From JAEYZM01 sp943372195 (GTDB taxonomy: Bacteria; Bacteroidota; Bacteroidia; Sphingobacteriales; Sphingobacteriaceae), in assembly GCA_943372195.1 (NCBI GenBank), contig CALRXS010000003.1, forward strand, positions 124,001 to 188,000: 64,000 nt of DNA. Direction: 5' to 3'. Of this stretch, positions 32,648-41,700 are shown in pieces. How positions within the stretch are numbered: position 1 is the stretch's first letter; each line of letters begins with the position of its first letter. The translations under genes and the position numbers were made by a program. A model generated the notes under the pieces. It had not been told where the DNA came from and did no database searches. It worked only from the letters and a program-made list of their open reading frames with translations.

Positions 32648-33766
32648 ATGAGAAATAGATTTTTGGGCATTGCACTTAGTTTCATTGCCATACTTAGTTT
32701 TAATAGTTGTTCTACTGAATTAGATATTGCCGCTGACTACAAAGAAATACCTGTTGTATTTGGTATGTTAACAAAAGGTGATACTGTTCAATACATAAAA
32801 ATAAATAAAGCTTATTTGAATACTGAAGGCTCAGCAATTACTGCTGGTTCTAATTTAGATTCTAATATTTTTCCTTATCCTTTGATTGTTAAATTATACG
32901 GACTGCATCCAACACCAGATCCACTTACAGGTGCATATACAATTCTTGATTCAGTGACTCTTGATACGGTAACGATTGCTAAAGACCCAGGGAATTTTAA
33001 TGCAAATAATGTACTATTTAAAACACCTGCTGGTTATAAATTAAAATTTGTTGGTACTCCTAATGCTAACGCTGATACTAATTGGTGCATCTATGAATTA
33101 GTAGTTCGTAAAGCAAGTAATAATTCAATTTTAGTTAAATCACGTACAAGGTTAGTAGAAGATTTTAGATTGACGAGTGCAGGTACTTTTTTAAATTTAG
33201 CAGTACCTACATCTAATACTCAAACTCCGGTAGAATATAGAAATTCAAAACTTTCCTGGACAACCCCACAATATGGTCGTCAGTTCAATGGTTATATGAT
33301 TTTCAAATTCAGAGAAGTGAACGATGCAACAGGTGAAAGTATAGAAAAGTCTATAAAGAGAAATATTTTTGTCAATAACCGAATCGATAATTTAGAATCG
33401 AATTCTGATGATATAAGTTATACAGTACAAGGTCAGCAATTTTACGACTGGATTCAAAATGAATTAGAGCCTTTAGAAGCAACTGCAGCGCGTAGAGAAT
33501 ATATTGCGCCAATCGAATTTCATTTTGAATATGCAGGCGACGAATTATCTCAATACTTCCAAATCAATAATAACAACGTCAGCCTTTCTGATGTAAGTCC
33601 AGAATTCACCAACATCGAAGGTGGTTTCGGCGTATTCTCTTCACGCATGCGCAAAAGTTTCAAAGACGTGGTAAGAACTAATTTAAGTTTGCAAAGTATT
33701 CAAGAGTTGAAGGATGGAAGAATAACTGGGAGAGCTGCGGGAGCGAATGACCTCGGATTTAGATAA
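32648..33766 (+). CDS. Lipoprotein of unknown function (Bacteroidota family)
   Basis: A 372-residue exported protein. The signal peptide ends in the lipobox SFNSC, with Cys21 lipidated. The mature start ELDIAADYKEIPVVFGML and QYIKINKAYLNTEG resemble a group of Bacteroidota surface lipoproteins that I cannot name with certainty (DUF4249-like is possible). The rest looks all-beta. It is alone between the rplQ terminator and dnaK, and a solo AGTAGCT heptamer array follows its stop. Function unknown. Confidence 0.65.
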   Translation: MRNRFLGIALSFIAILSFNSCSTELDIAADYKEIPVVFGMLTKGDTVQYIKINKAYLNTEGSAITAGSNLDSNIFPYPLIVKLYGLHPTPDPLTGAYTILDSVTLDTVTIAKDPGNFNANNVLFKTPAGYKLKFVGTPNANADTNWCIYELVVRKASNNSILVKSRTRLVEDFRLTSAGTFLNLAVPTSNTQTPVEYRNSKLSWTTPQYGRQFNGYMIFKFREVNDATGESIEKSIKRNIFVNNRIDNLESNSDDISYTVQGQQFYDWIQNELEPLEATAARREYIAPIEFHFEYAGDELSQYFQINNNNVSLSDVSPEFTNIEGGFGVFSSRMRKSFKDVVRTNLSLQSIQELKDGRITGRAAGANDLGFR

Positions 33767-33772
33767 TTGATA

Positions 33773-33803
33773 GTACAGGAGTAGCTAGTAGCTAGTAGCT
33801 AGA
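33773..33803. repeat. Heptamer array, AGTAGCT type, copy 3 (before dnaK)
   Basis: GTACAGG plus three AGTAGCT heptamers and AGA, 5 bases after the stop of the unknown lipoprotein gene. A decayed inverted half may be TCTAGCGCTAC at about 33820-33830, which pairs with the array end if two bases are bulged. Confidence 0.85.
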
Positions 33804-33874
33804 AAAATCTGACAAAAAGTCTAGCGCTACCATCCGAATAAGTCATAAATTCTATAATTGTCACATTTTTTCTC

Positions 33875-33902
33875 TTTGGCATAAGCATTGACATATAGTT
33901 TG
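33875..33902 (+). promoter_or_regulatory. dnaK promoter region, sigma-54-like or variant housekeeping
   Basis: TGGCAT-AAGCA-TTGAC (33877-33892) has the GG and G spaced 12 bases apart, as in the -24/-12 sigma-54 promoter, with A in place of the -12 C. Alternatively, TTTG (33875-33878) and TATAGTTTG (33894-33902) form a poor housekeeping promoter with one extra base in the -7 box. No CIRCE operator is seen. Sequence alone cannot decide. Confidence 0.35.
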
Positions 33903-33930
33903 AAAATTGTAAAATTATAACATCAAACAT

Positions 33931-35829
33931 ATGTCAAAAATCATTGGTATCGACTTAGGAACAACGAACTCATGCGTATCTGTAATGGAAGGTAATGAGC
34001 CAGTAGTTATACCTAACTCAGAAGGTAAAAGAACAACACCATCGATCGTTTCATTTGCAGACAATGGCGAACGTAAAATTGGTGACCCAGCTAAACGTCA
34101 AGCAATCACAAATCCGACGAAGACCATTTATTCAATCAAAAGATTCATGGGTAATTCTTTTTCAGAAGTAACGACTGAAACAGGAAGAGTGCCCTATAAA
34201 GTTGTAAAAGGTGACAACAATACACCGCGTGTTCAAATTGATGACCGCATGTATACACCACAAGAAATATCAGCAATGATTCTTCAGAAGATGAAGAAAA
34301 CTGCTGAAGATTATTTAGGTACAGAAGTTAAAGAAGCAGTTATTACAGTACCTGCGTATTTTAACGATGCACAACGTCAAGCAACAAAAGAGGCGGGTGA
34401 AATCGCAGGCTTAAATGTTCGTCGTATAATCAACGAGCCTACAGCTGCAGCATTAGCTTATGGCTTAGACAAAGCACACAAAGACATGAAGATTGCCGTG
34501 TTCGATTGCGGTGGTGGTACACATGACGTTTCCGTTTTAGAATTAGGTGACGGTGTATTCGAAGTAAAATCTACTGATGGTGATACACACTTAGGTGGTG
34601 ACGATTTCGATCAAGTAATTATCGATTGGTTAGCAGACGAATTTAAGAGCGATGAGAACATCGACTTGCGTAAAGACCCAATGGCATTACAGCGCTTAAA
34701 AGAAGCTGCTGAGAAGGCTAAAATTGAGTTGTCATCGACTTCTCAATCAGAGATCAACTTACCATACGTAACAGCAGTTGATGGAGTGCCAAAGCACTTA
34801 GTAAAAACATTAACACGTGCGAAGTTTGAATCATTAGCAGATTCTTTAATCAAGAGAACAATTGAGCCATGCAAAACAGCATTGAAGAATGCAGGTTATA
34901 GCACATCAGATATTGACGAGATTATTTTAGTAGGCGGAAGTACACGTATACCAGCTATTCAAGCTGCCGTAGAAGCGTTCTTCGGTAAGGCACCATCAAA
35001 AGGTGTAAACCCTGATGAAGTAGTTGCAATTGGTGCAGCGATTCAAGGTGGTGTATTAACAGGTGATGTAAAAGATGTCTTGTTATTAGACGTAACACCA
35101 TTGTCATTAGGTATTGAAACAATGGGTGGTGTGATGACCAAATTAATTGAGTCAAACACTACAATCCCTACGAAGCGTTCAGAAACTTTCTCAACAGCAT
35201 CAGATTCTCAACCAACAGTAGAGATACATGTATTGCAAGGTGAGCGCCCAATGGCAAATCAAAATAGAACGATTGGTAGATTCCATTTAGATGGTATTCC
35301 GCCTGCGCCAAGAGGAGTTCCACAAATTGAAGTAACATTTGATATTGATGCGAATGGTATCTTACATGTGAGTGCAAAAGATAAGGGAACAGGTAAAGAG
35401 CAAAAGATTAGAATTGAAGCATCATCAGGTTTATCAGACGCTGACATCAAGAAGATGAAAGAAGAAGCAGAAGCAAATGCTGAAGCAGATAGAATAGCGA
35501 AAGAAGAAGTTGATAAATTAAATGCAGCAGATTCAATGATCTTTAACACTGAAAAACAAATCAAAGATTACGGCGATAAGTTAACAGGTGCAAATAAAGA
35601 AAACATCGAAGCAGCATTAGCGAAATTAAAAGAAGCACATACAGCTAAAGATTTCGCAGCAATGGAAACAGCTCAAACAGAGTTAACCAATGCATGGAAT
35701 GCAGCATCAGAAGAATTATACAAAGCAACTCAAGCAGAAGGCGCACAGACAAGTGCAGAAGGTGATGCAGGCGCTAATAACGCAGGCGGACCAGATGTAC
35801 AAGACGTGAACTTCGAAGAAGTGAAGTAA
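33931..35829 (+). CDS. dnaK: Chaperone protein DnaK (Hsp70)
   Basis: A 632-residue ATP-dependent chaperone. The nucleotide-binding domain begins SKIIGIDLGTTNSCVSVMEG, then AYFNDAQRQATKEAGEIAGL, NEPTAAALAYG and LVGGSTRIPAIQ. The phosphate-2 loop reads FDCGGGTHD at residues 191-199, where most Hsp70s have DLGGGTFD. The linker DVLLLDVTPLSLGIETMGG leads to the substrate domain and a helical lid, ending in VQDVNFEEVK. dnaJ and grpE are not adjacent. It is transcribed alone, with a terminator after it. Confidence 0.97.
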   Translation: MSKIIGIDLGTTNSCVSVMEGNEPVVIPNSEGKRTTPSIVSFADNGERKIGDPAKRQAITNPTKTIYSIKRFMGNSFSEVTTETGRVPYKVVKGDNNTPRVQIDDRMYTPQEISAMILQKMKKTAEDYLGTEVKEAVITVPAYFNDAQRQATKEAGEIAGLNVRRIINEPTAAALAYGLDKAHKDMKIAVFDCGGGTHDVSVLELGDGVFEVKSTDGDTHLGGDDFDQVIIDWLADEFKSDENIDLRKDPMALQRLKEAAEKAKIELSSTSQSEINLPYVTAVDGVPKHLVKTLTRAKFESLADSLIKRTIEPCKTALKNAGYSTSDIDEIILVGGSTRIPAIQAAVEAFFGKAPSKGVNPDEVVAIGAAIQGGVLTGDVKDVLLLDVTPLSLGIETMGGVMTKLIESNTTIPTKRSETFSTASDSQPTVEIHVLQGERPMANQNRTIGRFHLDGIPPAPRGVPQIEVTFDIDANGILHVSAKDKGTGKEQKIRIEASSGLSDADIKKMKEEAEANAEADRIAKEEVDKLNAADSMIFNTEKQIKDYGDKLTGANKENIEAALAKLKEAHTAKDFAAMETAQTELTNAWNAASEELYKATQAEGAQTSAEGDAGANNAGGPDVQDVNFEEVK

Positions 35830-35850
35830 TATTTTTTTAGATAATTTTTG

Positions 35851-35885
35851 AAAGGGGTCTCGTGTACAACGAGGCCCTTTTTTTT
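35851..35885 (+). terminator. Terminator of dnaK
   Basis: AAAGGGGTCTCGT (35851-35863) pairs with ACGAGGCCCTTTT (about 35869-35881) with two G-U pairs, followed by a T run. It begins 21 bases after the dnaK stop. Confidence 0.85.
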
Positions 35886-35979
35886 ATACCTATAAATGGG
35901 TATATTTTATTTTTTTTTATAAGTTTTTTTTAGCGGTTTAGTTTTTTTGCTTAATTTGATTAATTAAACTAACACACAT

Positions 35980-37425
35980 ATGAAACTGAAAATTACATTC
36001 ATATTATTTTTACTATCAACGATAGTAAGCGCACAAAATCTAAACTTTAAAACTTTTGATTTTAGTGCAGAAATCGTAAGACATGATATACCTAATTGTG
36101 AAATTTCTGCTGCATTAGATTCAGAAAACAAGACACATATTGTCTGGATAAAAACTGTAGGTACTACGCAGTCATTGATGTATAGTGTATATGATAACAC
36201 TAGTTTAAATACACAGTTATTAGTAACCGGACAAGCGAATCAAAGATTATCTGCACCAAGTTTGATACTAGATAATAATGACAATCCGCATTTTGTATAT
36301 TTCACACGTAGAGATAATAATATAGGAACTAGATCTGGAAACTATGCCGTGATGTACGTTGGAGATGCGAATGGAGATGGCAGTTTTACTAGTTCTCAAG
36401 TATCTACGAATTCAACTGACCCAAATAATAATACAGAAAATAATTTCAACGCTCATGTAAATGGACGACCTAATATAGCAATCAATAATGCTACTGCAGA
36501 AATCACAGTTTTTTATTATGCAGAGTCGAATTCATTAAACTCATTTGATAATTGGATAGTGAGTGCAAAAGGGAATGGACAAACTTGGCTACGACAACAA
36601 GAGTATAACTTAGAGGATTTACCCGGTGGTGAACCTTTACCATCAAATGATGTGAACATAGATAGAAGAGGGTATAATACTACTTACCATGGCATAGTAG
36701 AAATTGCTGATTACAATCCGCTTTTAGTCGCAAAAGGTACAAGCACATGGGCTCCCTATAGGCTCACACAATATGGTGGTTTTGGTAATACAGAAGGTAT
36801 GGCAATAGAGGTTGAAAATAATGGTAATGCACATATGTTTTGGTTTGTTGAAGACTCCGCAAAATTTGTACGAGCTAATATAAATGCACAAGGAGTTTCA
36901 AATATTAAAGAGTTACAAATAATTGGCAAAAAATCACAAACATCTAATTTCAGACCATCAGTATTAGATGATGTAACAGGCAAATGGTGGATGAGTTATA
37001 TCAGAAGTTCAGGCACACTATACATCATGACAGAAGGCGCAAATGGTCAAGCTGTAGAAGTGCCATTGACAAGTATTGGAACTTATTATGGTAAAAGATG
37101 TTTAAATGTTCGTAACGGGTTTTTATCGTTAGTGACAGCGAGTGAAAGTAATGGTAAAATTTATATCACCACCAATGCTGCCGCTACATCAATTGTTAAT
37201 AATAAGTTGACTGAAATAAATGTATTTCCAAATCCAGCGAATGATTTCATCAATATTAAATTAAATTCAAAAATCAACAGCGTAGAAATTTATGATTTAA
37301 ACGGACGTTTGGTGTTAGTAGGCGATAGTGCTGAAGTAAATATCGAAGGATTGAATAAAGGGTTATATATATTGAAGGCGATAACAGATGAAGGGGTTTA
37401 TACTGCGAGATTTGTGAAAAACTAA
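35980..37425 (+). CDS. T9SS-exported protein with C-terminal sorting domain
   Basis: A 481-residue secreted protein: signal peptide at residues 1-18 (LSTIVSAQ junction), a beta-rich body with repeated Asp/Asn turns such as ILDNNDNPHFVYF and AIEVENNGNAHMFWFV that suggest a sialidase-like (BNR) propeller, and a type A sorting domain at about 408-481 (INVFPNPANDFINIKL, IYDLNGRLV, GLYILKAI). The sorting domain sends it through the type IX secretion system to the cell surface. No catalytic residues can be named. Its 3' end overlaps the minus-strand toxin-antitoxin relic by 4 bases. Confidence 0.85.
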   Translation: MKLKITFILFLLSTIVSAQNLNFKTFDFSAEIVRHDIPNCEISAALDSENKTHIVWIKTVGTTQSLMYSVYDNTSLNTQLLVTGQANQRLSAPSLILDNNDNPHFVYFTRRDNNIGTRSGNYAVMYVGDANGDGSFTSSQVSTNSTDPNNNTENNFNAHVNGRPNIAINNATAEITVFYYAESNSLNSFDNWIVSAKGNGQTWLRQQEYNLEDLPGGEPLPSNDVNIDRRGYNTTYHGIVEIADYNPLLVAKGTSTWAPYRLTQYGGFGNTEGMAIEVENNGNAHMFWFVEDSAKFVRANINAQGVSNIKELQIIGKKSQTSNFRPSVLDDVTGKWWMSYIRSSGTLYIMTEGANGQAVEVPLTSIGTYYGKRCLNVRNGFLSLVTASESNGKIYITTNAAATSIVNNKLTEINVFPNPANDFINIKLNSKINSVEIYDLNGRLVLVGDSAEVNIEGLNKGLYILKAITDEGVYTARFVKN

Positions 37426-37827
37426 TACCTCAAAATATCGTTCAAATTATTTTTCAATTCTTGAACTTCTGAGGCTTTAATTTTTCCGATTCTTTTTATG
37501 AATCTATCTTTTGAAATAGATCGAATGTGAAAAATTAAAATCTCAGAAGTTTTTTTAAGAATATTTTCTTTACCGGGTTCTAATACAATATTGCCTTTAT
37601 TTTTTTGATTTAAATAATCATTCATACCTTCTTCTGCGATTTTCAGAAAGTCAGGGTCATTAGACATTTGTTTTTATGAATGCAAATATTCAGCTCTGTT
37701 GAGTTGATCTAAATAAATCTCAAAGAGCCTTTTCAATGATTTCATTTTCAGGAATAGAGAGCTTTTGAGCTTGTAAAGCAAGCTGTTCTGATAGTTTATC
37801 AGTAAGTGTGATGGTAAGAGAGCTCAT
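37422..37827 (-). pseudogene. Decayed MazEF-like toxin-antitoxin module (RHH antitoxin plus MazF C-terminus)
   Basis: Read from 37827, an antitoxin-like ribbon-helix-helix start, MSSLTITLTDKLSEQLALQA, runs 35 residues to a TGA at 37720-37722. Removing one T restores the frame to EIYLDQLNRAEYLHS, then an in-frame TAA at 37674-37676 interrupts before KQMSNDPDFLKIAEEGMNDYL, which looks like the antitoxin C-terminus. That sequence runs without a stop into LKKTSEILIFHIRSISKDR and FIKRIGKIKASEV, which match the C-terminal part of MazF/PemK toxins. The toxin N-terminal half is missing. At least a frameshift, a stop and an internal deletion have occurred. The 81-codon ORF at 37422-37667 may still be translated. 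Confidence 0.72.
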
Positions 37828-37890
37828 TTGTTAATTCTAGAATGTAAATATCTTAAATATTTATGAATTGCAATGTAAGGTAATCGATTT

Positions 37891-37911
37891 CAGTGCCAAT
37901 TCTTGGCAGTG
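37891..37911 (+). promoter_or_regulatory. Palindromic operator upstream of the 37945 gene (TGCCAA-N3-TTGGCA)
   Basis: The core TGCCAA-TTC-TTGGCA is at 37894-37908, with flanks extending the symmetry to 9 bp with one mismatch. It ends 36 bases before the ATG at 37945. The same core with a different N3 lies upstream of the facing gene (38655-38669). TTAGTATTA follows in both. A near -7 box, TACACTTG, is at 37920-37927. Confidence 0.65.
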
Positions 37912-37944
37912 ATTAGTATTACACTTGTATAAACACTTTACGTT

Positions 37945-38328
37945 ATGGCACTCAAACAAGAATTAATCATTAAGCAATTAGATCATTTATGGCGCGAGCA
38001 CCCAGCTTGGAGCTTCGGTAAATTAGCTTCGGTATTAATGGGCTTAAATGATATCGATCATCGATTGATGCATATTACCGACGAAGATTTATTCAAGCGC
38101 ATGGTAGCCTTGAATCGAAATGCAGAATTATATAGAATCAAAAAACTTCCCATACAATTTCATGCACAAGTAAATGATATATTAATTCGGATGTCAGAGT
38201 TAATCATCGATCTCAGGACCTTTAATCATGAACAGCATAATGCAGATTCATTCGAAAAGTTATTGGCTTACGCATTGTTGGTAGATGAATTGAAGTATAT
38301 GAAGGAGCATTTGGAGGGGGTGGTGTAA
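37945..38328 (+). CDS. Hypothetical protein, 127 residues, operator-linked to the 38333 gene
   Basis: A soluble, mainly helical protein with no signal peptide. I do not recognise the family with confidence; LWREHPAWSFGKLASVLMGL followed by ITDEDLFKRM recalls small uncharacterised proteins with an HPDWRxGQL-like motif. It converges with the 92-residue gene, leaving 4 bases between stops, and shares a TGCCAA-N3-TTGGCA palindrome upstream. The pair is likely co-regulated. Function unknown. Confidence 0.7.
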   Translation: MALKQELIIKQLDHLWREHPAWSFGKLASVLMGLNDIDHRLMHITDEDLFKRMVALNRNAELYRIKKLPIQFHAQVNDILIRMSELIIDLRTFNHEQHNADSFEKLLAYALLVDELKYMKEHLEGVV

Positions 38329-38332
38329 GGAA

Positions 38333-38611
38333 TTATACCCAATTACCCCTCGCAAATAAATTCAACTGAAAATTATTAGCTCTTTCGCCCCAATATTTCT
38401 TTTGTGCATTCACTTTAACAAGCACATCTGAAAATTCAATGATCGATTTTCTTCTGTTCAATTTATTCATTAATTCTTCAGATAATACGAAGTCGTTCAT
38501 CGATTGAACGCACCATTGAATATAATCTGGATTACTCTTCATGATTAATCCTAAAGTCTTACCCTTGTAACGACCTTTTTCAAATTTCTGTTGTAATGAT
38601 GTATAAACCAT
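38333..38611 (-). CDS. Small protein with exonuclease-X-C-terminus-like GKYKGK motif
   Basis: A 92-residue soluble protein. FEKGRYKGKTLGLIMKSNPD with YIQW (about residues 10-33) resembles the small domain found at the C-terminus of exodeoxyribonuclease X-type proteins and in QSregVF-like proteins (G-K-Y-K-G-K then P-x-Y-I/L-x-W). No catalytic exonuclease residues are present, so it may be a binding module only. It faces the 37945 gene tail to tail and has the same palindrome 43 bases upstream of its start. Confidence 0.65.
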   Translation of the reverse strand: MVYTSLQQKFEKGRYKGKTLGLIMKSNPDYIQWCVQSMNDFVLSEELMNKLNRRKSIIEFSDVLVKVNAQKKYWGERANNFQLNLFARGNWV

Positions 38612-38646
38612 AGCAGTATTATTTAATTTATAATACTAAACTAGGG

Positions 38647-38677
38647 TTAGAGACTGCCAAATTTTGGCAGTCTCTAA
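38647..38677 (-). promoter_or_regulatory. Palindromic operator upstream of the 38611 start (TGCCAA-N3-TTGGCA)
   Basis: The core TGCCAA-ATT-TTGGCA is at 38655-38669. Perfect symmetry continues to 15-bp arms (38647-38661 and 38663-38677), so it could also form an RNA hairpin at the end of the 38721 transcript, but there is no T run. Its match in core and spacing to 37894-37908 favours a protein-binding site. Confidence 0.6.
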
Positions 38678-38693
38678 TTATTTCAGCTAAATA

Positions 38694-38714
38694 ATTATTT
38701 ATTATTTATTATTT
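38694..38714. repeat. Heptamer array, ATTATTT x3
   Basis: Three exact ATTATTT heptamers, 6 bases beyond the stop of the giant minus-strand gene. This is the simplest member of the 7-base family; low complexity makes chance origin possible. Confidence 0.6.
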
Positions 38715-38720
38715 ATAGCA

Positions 38721-41700
38721 TCATTTAACGATGATTTTTTTATTGTAATGTTTTTTGTTGGTTTTAATTTTTAATATATAGACATTTGAAACTATTGGAG
38801 TTTTTAATAGATACTTATATTCTAAACTATTAAAATGAATTTTTTCAATTTCATTTCCCATTAAATCATAAACTAAAATTTCAGTTAGCCTTTCATTTTT
38901 GGTATCAATCCAAACGTAACCATCTGAGCTTGGATTTGGGTAAATACTCAGTTGGTCAATTAATGTGTTTGCTATACCTACAACTCCAAATTTTGTGTTT
39001 GCTGCTGCAGTTAAGAACTTACTCGTTAAGTAATTTGGAGGGCCAATCGAATCTTCATTGAATTCAAATACAGCAAAATGATAAGTTGTACTATCTTTTA
39101 ATCCGTTAACATATACTGTGTCATCTTTACCAATGTAAATTACATAATTACCTGTATCTAATTCTTCTCCTAATAAATAGGTTGTATCTGCAATGTAGTT
39201 TTTGCCATCATATGGTATTCTACTTACGACATTGCTTTCTTTAATCATTACAATTCGCTGACTTCCGTTACCTTTTTTGAATGTAAATCTCATCTCATTT
39301 TTATTGATTGTAAGAAATTTAAATTCAGTAGATGGTGTATCAGGTTCTATTGGTAAATTACTTCCTATGTTAAAAGTATTTTCTCGATAGTTCGTAGTAA
39401 GGTTTGTACCGTTATATTCTATTACAGTGAGATAATAAGCTCTTTCAGGATCTAAACCTTGCATATTGAAATTATTTCCATTTCCAATATATACAACATA
39501 GTTATTTTCTCCCAAATTACTTCCAATGCCATATGTATTATTGGCAATATAATTACTTATACCATCCAATGGTACTTTAGAAATAGTACTGTCTTTTCTT
39601 GCTATAATAATTCTATTAGTTCCATTCCCATTTGTCCAGGTTACATTAGAACTACCATTCAGAAAAGCAGATAATTTTATATTGTTTGCACTTATTGTAG
39701 GTTCAGGATGTAATGTTGTTCTACTACTAATTGTAATTTGGTTTAATAAATAACTATTTGAGCAATCGTTCCCTGTTAAATTATTGCCATTATATTCTAT
39801 AATATTAAAATGATAGGTTGTATTTGGCGTCAAACCACTTATTAAAACAGAATTGCCGGTGTCAGAATAAATCACGTAATTATTATCACCTAAATCTTGT
39901 CCTGTACCAAAATTAGTATTACTTGTATAATGTGTTCCATTTACTAAAGTTTTATTTACAGCTAATAAACTTCTTGCAATTATGATTCTTCTTTTACCAT
40001 TCCCTTGTTGGAAATTAATACGCATTGAATTTTCTGTAACATTGCTAAAGCTTACATTACTGCTTGCAATACTAGGTTTCAGAGCAATACTCATTCTGCT
40101 AATACTATATGCATTGTTAATTAAATAATTATTTGCAGCAGGAGTAGATCCATTATATTCATATACTTTGAAAAAATATTTTCTTTCTGGTAAAATATTG
40201 TTAATGTTAAATTCAGCAGTAGTGTCATTCAAAATAATTTTCTGATTATTTGGAAGAGTATTATTTAAATACGCAAATGTATCAGTAGGTGTAAATATTA
40301 TATTTGAATCTACTCGAGATATTACTAGCCTTCTTTTCCCGTTACCTACACTGATTTTTCCAATCATATTATTATTAAGTGGGTTAGGAGATTCTTCAAA
40401 ACTGAATTCAATACCTGTTGCATTAGAAGTAGGTTCTTTTGCAATTGTAGTATGTATAAATTTCGGAACGTTTCTATTTAAATAATTTTCAGCCCCTAAA
40501 AATCCATTAAATGTAATTACTTCTATCTTATAAATACTGTCACTCTCCATATTTGAAATTGTGACATTGTTTGATTCGCCGATATAAACAGATCTTCCAT
40601 TATGATATCCTCCTGCTTGCTTTATGTCTGCATTTGCAAAATAAGAAAATGTGTCAAAAGCAGTATCTACAGAGTTTCTTGGCGATGCAACAACTAATGA
40701 GTACTGTCCATTACCTTTTGTCCAGTTTACATTCATTGAATTCGTTGTTATATTCGTTACAGTTAAATTACTAGCTTGTATTGTGGGTTCAGGGAATAAA
40801 GCCCAAGTTTGCCCGGAAGTGTAATTAGGATTGTAATGATATTGCTGGCTAGTGTTGCCATTGTATTCAAAAACATATACATAGTATCTAACATTTTGCT
40901 TTAAATTAGTTAAAGTGAAAGTAGAATCTTGCAAGCCAGATTCTGGATATCTATTAAACACTATAAAGCAACTATCTCCTAAGTTATTGGAAAGTCTACC
41001 ATTACTTTCAGGTATCGTGGTTCCGAAAATATTAAATGCATGATATGATTTACCGTTCTCTGGGAATTTAGCAAAAAAGTTATTGGGCTTTACAACTACT
41101 AATTGACCGCTACCATTACCGCCATTGATTTTAATAGTTCTAGAGTTAGATGTGGCATTTGTAAATGTAAAGCTTTGTGCAATTACTGATGGCATTACTG
41201 CAAGTGTTGTTCCTGTTGTATTTGCTGCTGTTTTTAAATAATGAGCATGTTTTGGAGCTATACTATCGTTATAATCATAAATATAAATTCTGTAAAATGT
41301 TGCAGGGTTTAAGTTGTTGATGTTAATAGAAGTATCAGCGCCTGTATAAATCACATAAACATTTGGTTTATATAATTGGCCTAGACCATAATTTAAATTC
41401 CCTGTGTAATTAATTGTATCTAATGGCAATCCTGGATTTAATTGCAAATCGCTTGTCATCAAAATCAAACGTTTTTGACCATTACCTTTTGTGAAGCTTA
41501 AGTTGAGGCTATTACTCTGTTTGTTTGTGATTCTTAAATTAGAGCTAAAAACAGTTGGTGCAATAACTAAAGTTGCATTTGATCTTGCTAAAAAATTGCT
41601 AGTATAGTAATTAATTGTTTGTGTATTTGCAGTATTATAGTTGTATTCAAAAACTGCAAAGTAGTATTTGTTACCTGGCTCAAGTCCGTACAAGTTATTA

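Noticed and set aside
36756..36983. Minus-strand ORF of 75 codons inside the 35980-37425 T9SS gene
   Set aside because: It is an antisense shadow of a confidently read exported protein.
38647..38677. Terminator of the giant T9SS gene
   Set aside because: The stem is strong but no T run follows on the minus strand, and its core matches the palindrome before the facing gene, so an operator is favoured.
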